Source: Tiliqua scincoides (lineage: Eukaryota; Chordata; Lepidosauria; Squamata; Scincidae). From it: a stretch of 64,000 bases of DNA. The stretch is from assembly GCF_035046505.1 (NCBI RefSeq), contig NC_089830.1:23972284-24036283 (forward strand), read 5' to 3'. Under the pieces are notes generated by a model. That model was not told the DNA's origin. It saw only the letters and a program-made list of their open reading frames with translations, and ran no database searches. Below are positions 35,701-45,689 of this stretch, one piece after another (position 1 is the stretch's first letter; each line of letters opens with the position of its first letter). A program made the position numbers and the translations under genes.

Positions 35701-36886
35701 ACTTGAAGCCTAGACCTCCAGCCTAGAACCTTCTGCCAACTGAACATCAGGCTGCAGTTCCCAGCCCCTGAACTGAGGAATCCTAAGTTGGGGAAGACAA
35801 GCATGGATTCAGACATGGTCACCCACTCTAATGCTCCTTCCTTCCGCAGTGTGTGCAGCCCGGTGTTGTTGACACCAGTATAACTACCAAGGTTGTAAGA
35901 TATATGAAGATACCGGCAGATGTGTTTGCACACAAGGCATTGGATACCGTGGGGCTCACCAACAGAACCTCGGGCACACTTAAGCACAGCATTACGGTGA
36001 GTTCAGTGTGTGAGTTGCTAGGTAGATTAATGGATAGTGGCAAGCCCTTGTTTGCTTTTTATCCTCTATACAGAAATGTGAAGCAGCAACATATTTTTGG
36101 TCTGCCTCTGGGGCAAAGTCCAAACATTATTTAGTTGTGGGTAGTTTTATTTCCCACTTCCACTTGTTTTTCATGTTTTTCACCTCCACTTGTATTTCCC
36201 ACCTCCACTTGTTTTTCATGTTACAAAATGCAATTGGAGAGTCTGTAGTTTGCCTCCGTAGGTGAGATGTGGAGTTTGCAGAACTATTACCAGTATGTGT
36301 GCCATTAATGCAGTAATAACTCTGCTGATTCTCAGGCAAACATTAGAGGGGAGCAGAAACCAGTGAGCACATGAAGGCGAGTTCCTCCTATCAGTCTACC
36401 CAAGGCAGCTACCTCAGTTGGCCTCATGGATGGGCCGGCCCTGCTGATATTAGTTGGTTTCCTCTCCGAGGGCCTTGGGAACTGCAGCTTGTGAGGATGC
36501 TGAGAATTCTGTAACAGAGAATTTGGTGTATCTGTGCCTCTGGCCTCCTCCCAGAACCAAGCATTTCCTGGGGAGAGGAAATAAATTTGAAGCCAGTTCT
36601 GGCTAATAAGGCTGCAGCCTCATTACATCCCCCAAACTCTACTCCTTAGTCGCCTTGGGTGCCCCCCAGGGAGAAAGGCAGATCGCAACTCCAATAAATA
36701 AATAATAATAAATACTCCTCTTGCTCAGAGAAAAGCCTCACTCAGCCTTGCTCAGCATTTTCCTTCTTTTCGTTTGCCTTTCAGTGGCTCCTGGTACGGA
36801 CATTATTTCCCCAGTGGTTGCAGTTTTCATTCATCGGGGATGTTTTAAGTTTAATCTTGTTCAAGAGTCTGCAAAGGCAGGACTAG
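20591..36886 (+). CDS. HSD20B2: Steroid/3-ketoacyl-CoA short-chain dehydrogenase, 11 exons, HSD20B2-like
   Basis: Exons: 20591-20762, 21683-21729, 21966-22041, 22757-22867, 23884-23948, 27044-27088, 27184-27218, 31941-32022, 33468-33533, 35850-35996, 36785-36886. All introns are GT..AG and all phases join, giving 948 nt (315 aa plus stop), close to the 310-312 aa of HSD17B3 and HSD17B12. The protein has a membrane-anchor segment (about residues 8-30), a TGATAGIG cofactor motif (60-67), NNVG (137-140), likely Asn166, and the catalytic pair Ser194 and Tyr207-x3-Lys211 (YAASK). It should be an ER-bound NAD(P)H reductase of steroids or 3-ketoacyl-CoA. Wording such as YGPWAVVTGAT, KAYAHELA and DFTEG best fits my memory of fish 20-beta-HSD type 2; HSD17B12-like is the alternative. 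Introns 4, 5, 7, 8 and 9 carry inserted or duplicated sequence. The last exon is hydrophobic and less conserved. Confidence 0.85.
23318..23425 (+). repeat. Partial duplicate of the exon 4 end and its splice donor
   Basis: This segment repeats 22855-22955: GGCATTCTTGGTATATGCAC, then TTTTCCTATTTATACTTTTT, then CTAACAGCACAATAGG. It includes the last bases of exon 4 and the GTATATGC donor. It lies about 465 bp downstream in intron 4. Confidence 0.75.
24910..26810 (+). mobile_element. L2-clade LINE, 5' truncated, ORF2 open, in intron 5
   Basis: The reading frame is open to the stop near 26484 (531 codons). It contains the reverse transcriptase: [63 protein letters not shown]. The C-terminal block ([33 protein letters not shown]) is typical of L2 LINEs. 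The 3' UTR ends GGGGAGAAAGGCGGGGT and then a long ATT/ATC repeat (26706-26800). The endonuclease domain is missing through 5' truncation. The open frame suggests a young insertion. Confidence 0.9.
27370..30445 (-). mobile_element. APE-type LINE, 5' truncated and decayed, in intron 7
   Basis: Minus-strand frames encode the end of an endonuclease (about 30500-29800, SDHLPVCLS) and the reverse transcriptase (29587-28775 with [32 protein letters not shown], then 28820-28353 with [10 protein letters not shown]). A C-terminal CICG...H....C cluster lies near 27730. YADN replaces the usual YADD in the active site, so the enzyme would be dead. Several frameshifts separate the pieces. The sequence is related to, but diverged from, the LINEs at 12684 and 47259. 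No ORF1 is present. Confidence 0.85.
30551..31823. mobile_element. Non-autonomous hAT element with internal minisatellite, intron 7
   Basis: It starts CAGGGGTGCTCAG and ends GTGAGCATCCCTG, an inverted pair. It is flanked by identical 8-bp copies of CTGTAAAG (30543-30550 and 31824-31831), the hAT target-duplication signature. There is no transposase. The interior holds an 81-bp minisatellite (30915-31250) and a short repeated segment (CCTTTCCCCTGTTTTTGCAC). It lies just upstream of exon 8. Confidence 0.9.
30915..31250. repeat. 81-bp minisatellite
   Basis: Four units with CTGACTCCTGAGTAGACAGG begin at 30915, 31007, 31088 and 31169, with a last partial unit at 31250. Spacing is 92, 81, 81 and 81. 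Because 81 is a multiple of three, one minus-strand frame stays open through it as a 27-residue periodic sequence. Confidence 0.9.
32586..33107. mobile_element. Non-autonomous hAT element, second copy of the 3447 family, intron 8
   Basis: The ends are CAGTGGCATAGCTAAGG and CCTTAGCGACACTACTG, partly decayed inverted repeats. Flanks GAGGACTC (32578-32585) and GAGGACCC (33108-33115) are an 8-bp duplication with one mismatch. It shares interior sequence with 3447-4332, such as GTATTCTGCATTAAATT-like and TATAACATGATGG stretches. Confidence 0.75.
33915..35318. mobile_element. Harbinger-like non-autonomous element, GC-rich interior, intron 9
   Basis: Left end CAGCGCAATCT after TTA (33912-33914); right end ATCAGGATTGCGCCC before TTA (35319-35321). 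The ends are inverted and resemble those of the small elements at 3711 and 53638. The interior is GC-rich and supports long overlapping open frames on both strands, none with recognisable protein features. Confidence 0.5.
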
Positions 36887-37179
36887 CCTGCCTTTCTGGA
36901 GATCCACGAGGGTATGGGGCATGGCCCAATGCCCTGGCCCTAAAGCTTTGTTTGGGTCTTGTTCTCCTGCACACCGATGTTGATGAGAAGTTTCCCACCA
37001 AGTTTCAATTGCAAATATGACAAGCTGCTTCCCCCCCCCCCCCGCTTTTTTGGGAAAGGGTGAGAACCATCAAAGCGAAACAACTGGAAGCTGGTTGAAA
37101 CTGATTTTTCTCCTGGCGCTCATTTTTCGCTGGTTTTGTTAAGTTGCTAAATGATGATTGCCCATCCGGAAAAACTGTA

Positions 37180-37400
37180 CAATGTAACACGCCCTGTCTG
37201 TGCCAGGCAGAGGCTTGGTTTTTAGCTCTGCTGCCACGACTGCCTCTCGTTTTCAGCTGAATCTTTTTTTCTTTACTTTATTGATGAATAACAAAATAAA
37301 AAAGATACTATCGTAAAATGCAATATTATATATGTATTTTTAAAATACCTATAAAGGAAAAAGGGGGACAAAAAAGGAAAGAGTATAATGCCCCAGGAAG
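37180..37400. repeat. Left copy of a local duplication with an L1 3' end
   Basis: Segments such as CCAGGCAGAGGCTTGGTTTT, TTTATTGATGAATAACAAAA and AAAATACCTATAAAGG recur at 38410-38575 and 39065-39120. The distal part is a minus-strand L1-type 3' end. The right copy has a mariner-like insertion that is absent here. Confidence 0.65.
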
Positions 37401-37451
37401 CATTTGCATAACACCAGAACCAGGGGACATCCACGAAAGTTGGGAGAGTTA

Positions 37452-37800
37452 GGACAGACAGAAGAAAATATTTCTTTACCCAGTGTGTAATTAGTTTGTG
37501 GAACTCCTTGCCACAGGATGTAGTGATGGCATCTTGCCTGGATGCCTTTAAGAGGGGATTGGAGGAATTTCTGCAGGAAAAGTTCATTACTGGTTACAAG
37601 TCATGGTAGGTATGTGCAAGCTCTTGGCTTTAGAGGTAGACTGCCTCTGATTGCCAGGTGCAGGGGAGGGCACCAGGACTCAGGTTGTGTCTGTTGTCTT
37701 GTGTACTCCCTGGGGCATTTGATGGGCCACTGTGGGATACAGGAAGCTGGACTAGATGGGCCCTTGGCCTGATCCAGCGGGGCTCTTCTTATGTTCTTAT
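37452..37800 (+). mobile_element. CR1 LINE 3' end
   Basis: This encodes the last CR1 ORF2 residues (GTGGAACTCCTTGCCACAGG, AGAGGGGATTGGAGGAATTT) and ends in the standard GGAAGCTGGACTAGATGG and TCTTCTTATGTTCTTAT. Strongly 5' truncated. Confidence 0.85.
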
Positions 37801-38019
37801 AATAAGGAAGGACAAAAATGCCAAAGTTACATATATCCTTATACAGGCGTGCACCGTTTAACAACCATTTGCTTAATGACAAACCTCATAAATGACAGTG
37901 GTCAAAGCACAATAAATATGCTCTTAATGAGGCAATTGCATCTCCCATAGCCTGCGGCAGAGTGACTGTACACAACTGAGAGGCTCTTAATTCAAAGAAG
38001 AGGCAATCTATCTCCAGTA

Positions 38020-38400
38020 GCCTGTGCAGCCAGCTAGTGTCTAGCACAGAGTGTCTGTTTACACCACAAAGGCAATAGTTTGGACTGGATGTTCACTTAA
38101 TGACCTTATCACATAACAACCAATTTGGGGCCAATTGGAAGCAGCCCAAGGCCTAGCGTCTAGAATGAGGCTAAGGACAGTGAGGGACTCTGCTGCTGCT
38201 GCAAGTGTCACTTTCCAGGAAGGCCGGGAAGTGGCAGGCGAAGAACGCACTGGTGTAGCTAAGGGGGTGCAGGGGGTAGCAATTGCACCAGGCAACAAGT
38301 TTTAGCCTGTGCACCCAGTTAGTATCTGGCAGGGAGTGTCTGTTTACACCACAAAGGCAATAGATTGGACCGAATGTTCACTGAATGACCTTATGACAGC
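38020..38400. repeat. Direct repeat pair, 288 bp apart
   Basis: GTGTCTGTTTACACCACAAA and the following CAATAG.TTGGAC segment occur at about 38048 and about 38336. Between them lies a small fragment of the CAGTGGCGTAGCTA hAT family (about 38250-38308). The parent element is not identified. Confidence 0.6.
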
Positions 38401-38513
38401 GAGGGACTCTGCTGCTGCTGTATAATGTAATGCACCCTGTCTGTGACAGGCAGAGCTTGGTTTTTTGCTCAGCTGCCATGACTACCTCTTATTTTCAGCT
38501 GAATCATATTTTC

Positions 38514-39420
38514 CTTTTCTTTATTGATGAATCATAAAATAAAAAAGATACAATCATACAATTCAATATGATATACAGGTTGAGACTAATTATTTACATG
38601 GGTTCCTTTCCAAGCACTCGTATGGATGGCAAAAAAACGCACTATAGCAATTCAATTTTGAAAAATATAGTTTCTTTGCTCCAGTGATTTAAAAACAGCC
38701 TTGCTGACCTTTGTGATGTAAGATAACAGTCATTATGACGACAACCCAACAATCAGTCTCTCTCAAAGTGCTTAGAAAGGCTTCATGCCAGCCCCTCCCT
38801 TCACCAATGCAAAGTATCTTTCTTTCAGTGCTCAGGGGGAAGGCAGGGAGAGAGAGAGGATTGATGGATTGTCAGCCAGCTGCCCCCCCTCTCCTCTCAT
38901 TAAGGAGGAGTTTAAAAAACTGAACAGTTTTTTAAATTGATTTTAAAGGGGTGCATTTTCCCCCTTCTCCAGGGATCAGCGCTTTCCTTCTTATTTACAG
39001 GGGCCATTCCTGTTGAGTCAAATCCTTGTATAAAAAATTTGTGTATAAATAGGCTGGACCTGTATGTATATTAAAAAACCTATAAAGCAAAAAAAAAAAA
39101 AAAAAAAGAGGGGGAGAAAAAAAAGAAAAGACTATAAGAAGGAAGAATAAATATGCCAAAGTTACAGATTACAGATATCCTTATATATAAAACTAGGATC
39201 GCTGGCAGGTCTATACATAAATATCTAGAAAAGACTTCCAAATACCCAAAAAGTTATCTATAAAAAATTGTCTTCTATATGCAGCAGATTCTGATATCGA
39301 AAGAGCCAGGAGATCCTCCATCCATTGAGAAGCCCCAGGCAGGCACTTGTCCTTCCAAGTCTTGAGTATAATTCTTTTAGCAACATTAAGGGCACAGAGA
39401 GACCATTTTTGTTGTCCTTC
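38514..39420 (-). mobile_element. L1-type LINE 3' end, interrupted by a mariner-like MITE
   Basis: The minus strand at about 39420-39210 encodes an L1-like ORF2 C-terminus (AKRIILKTWK, then SESAAYRRQF.IDNFLGIW). The A-rich 3' UTR follows down to 38514 and is split by the insertion at 38576-39062. Fragmentary. Confidence 0.55.
38576..39062. mobile_element. Mariner-like non-autonomous element
   Basis: It starts CAGGTTGAGACTAATTATTT and ends ATAAATAGGCTGGACCTG, an inverted pair, with TA on each side as target duplication. The related sequence at 37310-37340 shows the uninterrupted site. Confidence 0.7.
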
Positions 39421-39993
39421 GGGTACTTCTTGTGGCCTGTGTCTGTGGCCTCCTGGCCTGCCTGTTCCAGTGCAAGATAGAATTGCACTGCACATTATAA
39501 ATAAAGACAAATCATACAGCTCTACAAAATAAAACAAAATATTGGGCACACAGGAAAAACTGTCTGATCTTAATGGTATTTTTTTATGCTGAATTAAAAT
39601 AAGTTACTGACTTTTCTTTATCACACAGAGATATTTATTGACACACAGGTTAAATCTGAGAAAAATGTATATTTATGTATAGCACTGATCATATTACCTA
39701 AAAAGTGACAGTCAATGATTTTCTTTTGTATTTATGTACTTGAAGAATTTATACCCCGCCTTTCTCCCACATCAGCATCGCTCAAGACAGCTTACAGAAT
39801 AAAAACTGATACAAATTATATTGAAAACACTATCAGAAATGTAAACATAAACAGTCCAATGGTGACCTGCGCTGGTAAAAACCAGGCAAAAGCTGTTGTG
39901 AGAGATCGGAGCCCAAGATTAAAGGAAGGAGCCGGAGTGTGTGCTGGGAAAAGCTCCGGACATTTCTTCATGTTCAGGGACAAGATTCCCAGA

Positions 39994-41253
39994 CAGTGGT
40001 GTCGCTAGGGGGTGCGGGGTGTGTGGTCCGCACCGGGTAATGTGCACGGGGGGGGTGACGCGCACTGGGGGGTGATGCACTAAAATCATGGTGGTTAGGA
40101 GTAGCCCCATCATATTATATACCGTTGGTTGCGGAATGTCGAGCGGAAGGCAATGCAAAAAACCAGAATGAAATATCTCCTTTCTATCAAAAGTTATGGC
40201 CGAAAAAACAGGAGAACAAAAAATGCATGGATCTCTATGGAAAATGAAAGTGAGTCGTATCACGCATTTACTCGTGAGCAGGCAAACTTGCCTTAGCCCC
40301 TTAGGAAAGGGCGGGCTGAGAGGAATCCAAAGACACCAGAAAGGTCCTGATGCAATGAATGCAGCCCCCAAAAACATCTGAGAAGGAAGTCCCTCCCTCC
40401 ATGCAGATGAATGTATTGAGCCCTATGGAAAGCCTCATGGTCGCATTTACTCGTGAGTAAGCAAACGTGCCTTGGCTGGTGTAGAAGATCAGGTGAAGGA
40501 GAGTGCAAGGCTACCAGAATGGTCCTGATCCTATGCACCTGGAGCTAAACAATTGCTCCAGAAGGCAGCCTCCCCCCCCCCCCCACTAAAAAGGATCAAA
40601 AGAGGCTTCAGCTGATAAGGTGAACTTTTTTGAGACTTGCAAAGCCAGGTGGATCCTGACAGTGATCTGGTTTAAACAGAAGTTCTTAAATTGAACTGTG
40701 CTCTGGGTAGGGCTGAAAACCTTACTGGTTTTGGAGGGGGGGTGTTATTGCAGGCAGGCTACAGAGGAAATTCACTTGGTGGAACAGGGCTGGCTTCTGC
40801 TTATTTAATTATTTGTTTTACTTTAATTATTTATACTTATTTATTTTAATTTGCCTGATGATGTCACTTCCACCATGACATCACTTCTGGTGGGTCTTGG
40901 ACAGATTGTCATTCTAAAAAGTGGGTCCCAGTGCTAAAAGTTTGAGAACTGCTGCAATAAGGTGTTAGTAAATTGACACCCTGGGGGTGTGTGTGTGTGA
41001 CACCACTAGTGACCAAAATCACTAAAATCAGTTTGGAGGAATAATACCAGCATGTTACATATCAATCAATGCATAATTTCATGCAGAATGTGTTCTATCT
41101 TTGTTCTATCAAAAGGTACAGCCAAAAAACCAGTGGGGGCGGAATGATGGTACATCCTCACACCCACCAACCTGGGTGTTGCCCCGCCCACTGCATGGGG
41201 GATGACGCGCTGGCATCCCGCATTGGGTGACGCGAACCCTAGTGACGCCACTG
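39994..41253. mobile_element. Non-autonomous hAT element with perfect target duplication
   Basis: Left end CAGTGGTGTCGCTAGGG, right end ACCCTAGTGACGCCACTG. Identical 8-bp flanks TTCCCAGA are at 39986-39993 and 41254-41261. It shares interior wording with the 3447 family (TATCAAAAGTTATGGCCGAA). A second hAT fragment is nested at about 40801-40955. No transposase. Confidence 0.9.
40801..40955. mobile_element. Nested hAT terminal fragment
   Basis: AAAAGTGGGTCCCAGTGCTA followed by AAAAGTTTGAGAACTGCTG is the inverted terminus of a widespread hAT family (CAGCAGTTCTCAAACTTTT when reversed). The other end is not clear. Confidence 0.6.
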
Positions 41254-41738
41254 TTCCCAGATAATGAGGAAACAGAAAGTTTCTCTCTTCATCACACCCT
41301 TCATGTGAAATTCCTATCTCTGAGATGTCTCAAGGTTTGGCAAGGTTTACTAAGATCTTGAGGTCAGGTGTTTGGGATACTGAGGTATGCCCAGGATAAA
41401 CAGTGAGTATTATTCCTACTGGCTAACCTATTGAGATGTGCTGTGAAAGAGCTTCACAGTCTGATTTCTGCAGAGCCCCCAAAGCACCAGCGGTGGCAAG
41501 CCTGCTTTTTTGGCATCTAAAACTGTTGGTGAGTCTAGTGTTGTTATCTAGATGACAATCTTAAGTGCACGAGGCTGGCAGGTGTGGGTTTCTTCCTAAT
41601 GCACAGTCCCCATGCTGCAAATGCTATGTTGCAAGTGATGGTAGATGATAGCTGTGGTGTTGCAAAGCCATCACCGATCAGATCACAAGAAGAGGATGTG
41701 CTAACAGTGATCATGTGATAAGAGTTATAGGGATGGAC

Positions 41739-41835
41739 CAGGGGTGGGCAAACCACGGCCCGGGGGCCATTTGTGGCCCTCGGGAACCCCAATTCGGCCC
41801 TCAGGAAGCCCCCAGTCTCCAATGAACCTCTGGCC
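41739..41835. mobile_element. hAT terminal fragment (CAGGGGTGGGCAAAC family)
   Basis: CAGGGGTGGGCAAACCACGG followed by CCCGGGGGCCATTTGTGGCC is the recognisable terminus of a hAT family. The opposite end was not found. Confidence 0.6.
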
Positions 41836-42904
41836 CATTGGAGACTGTTGGAACCCATGCTCAACTGCAACTGCCAGTTGCAACATCCGTAGTTGTCCCA
41901 AGCACTTCAGTTTCTGACTTGGTCTGTAGGTTTTTACTGTGCAAGAGGAGTGTGGCACACAGTTCATGGATCTCATGTGTATTATAAGTAAGCTCAGTAA
42001 AATGCATTCATTCATATGTTCCATCTCTAATGTATGCATTTGTTCAAATTTATTCAAATTTGAAATGTAAATTCTTTTGGCTGAAAGTGTCCAAAGAATT
42101 AGAAAAAAGAGATTAAAATAAGGGGGAACAGGACATGGATCACTCCACTTTGTTTCCGTCATACACAAAGTGGAGAGGCGCTCTTGGGGAGCCATTGCCC
42201 CCGAGCCTTATTTTTCTCTTTTTAAAGCCTCCTCTTCTGATGCATTTGCACCTGTTTGCTAAGTAAGCAAGTGTGAAGTGCACGCTCAGAAACCACAAGG
42301 GGGAAAAGCACAGAACCTGCTAGCCTTGTCGGTGGTAAGGGAAGGTGTGAAAACAAAACCTCCGTGTGTGACTTCTTCCTCCTTCCTGTGTGCTCAGAAG
42401 TGCTGCGAGGACAAGGAACTGGCCTGAACAGGTTCGAAGATGAGGTGGAAGGCGCACCAGTGCTGCACAAGGCCAAACAGATATACATGTGATGCAACCA
42501 CATTTTTACACCTCCCTGCTGACTGAAGAAACTTTAGCTGGTTAATCATTATAGTTTGGAAAGTGTGTTGATGAAATATGCTTGCAATCAATGCATGCAA
42601 CTTTGGAGGGACTGGCAGATGCAGTTTCCCTGAGTAACTTACAAAATCAATCCATGCAGTTAATTAATACCATCTTGTTTTTCTACACTGTTATCAGGGA
42701 TACCATCCCCCCTAGTACAAATACTTACCCACACTCACCCAGGAGTAAGTCCCATTTACTATCATTGTTAAAAGCATATACATAGTAACTTGATAAAAGC
42801 ACAGATCTGTAACATTTCCCCAAATGCATTCACATACTATGTGACATATGCATGCATGGACTATGGACATATGACAGCATCAAGTCCAATATATTAAAAA
42901 TAAA

Positions 42905-42994
42905 AAATAAAATATTGAAATGGATGGGGACCCACCTGAATTTGGCTGGCGACCCACCTAGCGGGTCCCGACCTGCAGTTTGAGAAACACGGCA
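42905..42994. mobile_element. hAT terminal fragment (TTTGAGAAACAC family)
   Basis: GGGGACCCACCTGAATTTGG, then CGGGTCCCGACCTGCAGTTT, ending TTTGAGAAACACG, is a terminus of a hAT family with CAGTGTTTCTCAAAC ends. The partner end is missing. The sequence between 41835 and 42905 has no recognised gene. Confidence 0.6.
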
Positions 42995-43299
42995 TTATAG
43001 CATCTACACCAATGCATTCTGGGGTGACAGTGGGGGAGCATGAAACCTGTAAGCATGTCATTAAAGCTATTTTTCGACCGATTTGGTATCCACTGGCGGT
43101 TCCAAAATGGATAACAAGGCACAACCTGTGTAACAGTGGATAATCGTGGATAACAAGGCACACAACTTGTATAAACCTGCTAACTGGATAAGAGGCACTT
43201 TTTCAAGTGGGTGCTCCTCTTTTATTTAGCAGAAGAAGAGTAACTGGCCCTCCTCACCCCAGCAGTGTCTTTTCTAGTGTCTATCTGCTGGTATTCTTT

Positions 43300-43429
43300 T
43301 GCATCTTTTTAGATTGTGAGCCTTTTGGGGACAGGGATCCATTACTTATTTGATTTTTCTCTATAAACCGCTTTGTGAACTTTTCATTGAAAAGCAGTAT
43401 ATAAATACTGTTAACAACAACAACAATAA

Positions 43430-43460
<31 letters not shown>
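43300..43460 (+). mobile_element. SINE-like 3' tail followed by (AATA)n
   Basis: AGATTGTGAGCCTTTTGGGG through AACCGCTTTGTGAACTTTTC and GCAGTATATAAATACTG matches the tail at 8755. It runs into AAC and AATA repeats; a separate (ATA)n lies at 43537-43585. Confidence 0.6.
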
Positions 43461-43465
<5 letters not shown>

Positions 43466-43532
43466 AAACTTTATTTATATCCCGCCCTTCTCCCTAAAGG
43501 GACCCAGGGCAGCTCTAAAGGGACCCAGGACG

Positions 43533-43585
<53 letters not shown>

Positions 43586-44050
43586 GTTGCTAAAGGTTGC
43601 ATCCCTAATGCAATGGCATCAAATGATATATTATCTGGCTCTTGCAACACAATTTCGTGCTCCACACCTGCTGTGTGGGTTTTACCTGGTGTGATTTAGT
43701 CTGATCATCACAACAGTCTGAAGAAACCTTTATTAACCCACAAGATAGAGACCACATGGACAATGGCCCTTTCCTATCCAACTGGCTGCCCAAGAGGCGG
43801 AGCTGCAATACCTCTTATACCTCTCCAGGTGTTTCCAACTACAGATCATTCATATCGATGGTGGGCAACCTGTTGTGACTCTTGATGTCAGGTAGGTTAA
43901 AAGAGTGTTAGTTGCCTCATCTGCCCAGCTTTGCTGGTCCTCCTCCTCTTACTCTCTTAACTCAGAAAGCAAGGGTGTGGGGGAATAGAGCAAAAAAGGA
44001 AGTGTGGAGGAAAGGAGTGCAGTGGCAACTACATATACATCCACCTCATG

Positions 44051-45060
44051 GTGGCATCCTAAGAACAAAAGAACATAAGAGCAGCCCCACTGGATCAGGC
44101 CATAGGCCCATCTAGTCCAGCTTCCTGTATCTCACAGCGGCCCACCAAATGCCCCAGGGAGCACACCAGAAAACAAGAGACCTGCATCCTGGTGCCCTCC
44201 CTTGCATCTGGCATTCTGACATAGCCCTTTTCTAAAATCAGGAGGTTGCGCATACACATCATGGCTTGTAATCCGTAATGGATTTTTCCTCCAGAAACTT
44301 GTCCAATCTCCTTTTAAAGGCATCTAGGCCAGATGCCGTCACCACATCCTGTGGCAAGGAGTTCCACAGACTAATTACATGCTGGGTAAAGAAATATTTT
44401 CTTTTGTCCGTCCTAACTCTCCCAACATTCCATTTTAGTGGATGTCCCCTGGTTATGGTGTTGTGTGAGAGGGAAAAGAATGTCTCTCTATCCACTCTAT
44501 CCATCTCGTGTATAATTTTTTATGTCTCAATCATGTCCCCCCTCAAGCGTCTCTTTTCTAGGCTGAAGAGGCCCAAACGCCGTAGCCTTTCCTCATAAGG
44601 AAGGTGCCCCAGCCCCGTAATCATCTTAGTCGCTCTCTTTTGCACCTTTTCCATTTCCACTATGTCTTTTTTGAGATGTGGCTACCAGAACTGGATGCAA
44701 TACTCCAGGTGTGGCCTTACCATCAGTTTGTACAACAGCATTATAGTATTAGCTGTTTTGTTCTCAATACCTTTTTCTAATGATCCCCAGCATAGAATTG
44801 GCCTTCTTCACTGCCGCCACACATTGGGTCGACATTCCCATCGAGCTGTCCACCCCCACCCCCAGATCCCTCTCCTGATCTGTCCTAGACAGCTCAGAAA
44901 CCATTAGCCTATATGTGAAGTTTTGATTTTTTGCCCCAGCGTGCATGACTTTACACTTACTTACATTGAAATGCATCTGCCATTTTGCTGCCCATTCTGC
45001 CAGTCTGGAGAGATTCTTCTGGAGCTTCTCACAATCACTTCTCACAGTCATGCTCACCAG
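44051..45060 (-). mobile_element. CR1 LINE, 3' kilobase
   Basis: The minus strand encodes CR1 reverse transcriptase C-terminal sequence (LSRLAEWAAKWQMHFNVSKC, DLGVGVD, CVAAVKKANSMLGIIRK) and the ORF end (FFTQHVISLWNSLPQDVV, FKRRLDKFL). It finishes in the CR1 3' end at 44051. 5' truncated, with a few frameshifts. Confidence 0.9.
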
Positions 45061-45240
45061 TAAGCAGAACAGGTGCACAAGGGCCGGCCCACAGCTCAAG
45101 AGAACAATGCGACTGGCTTCAAGTGGCAGGGCTACCACAGGAGACTTTTGAAAACTGAACCTGCTGCCGCTGCCTCCCTCCAGCCCACCCCAGATGGAGC
45201 CGCTCCCTTTAAACAAAGCAGAAAGTGTGAGGTACACTAG

Positions 45241-45242
<2 letters not shown>

Positions 45243-45280
<38 letters not shown>
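45243..45280. repeat. (TG)n microsatellite
   Basis: A pure GT dinucleotide run. Confidence 0.95.
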
Positions 45281-45304
45281 TTCCACTTCATTTTGTGCTT
45301 GTCA

Positions 45305-45680
45305 CGTGAGGACGGAAATAAGGAAGCAGACCAAAACAAAAAAATGCTTTACCCAGCATGTAATTAATCTGTGGAACCTTCTTTGCCATAGGATATGGTG
45401 GTGGTCTCTGGCCTCGATGCCTTTAAAATGGAATTGGGCAGACGTATGGAGGAGAAGTTCATCACAGGTTACAAGCCACGATGGGTATGTGCAACTTCCT
45501 GGTTTTTGAAGTAGGCTACCTGAGAATGCCAGGTGTAAGGGAGAGGTACAACAGGATGCAGATATCTTGTGGACTTGTCTGCTCCCTGAAGTATCTGGTG
45601 GGCCACTGTGAGATACAGGAAGATGAACGAGATAGGCCCTTGGCCTGATCCAGCAGTGGTCTTCTTATGTCCTTATCCCT
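45305..45680 (+). mobile_element. CR1 LINE 3' end
   Basis: CTTTACCCAGCATGTAATTA, TTTAAAATGGAATTGGGCAG and GGCCCTTGGCCTGATCCAGC, ending TCTTCTTATGTCCTTAT, are standard CR1 3' sequence. Confidence 0.85.
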
Positions 45681-45689
45681 GTCTTCTGT

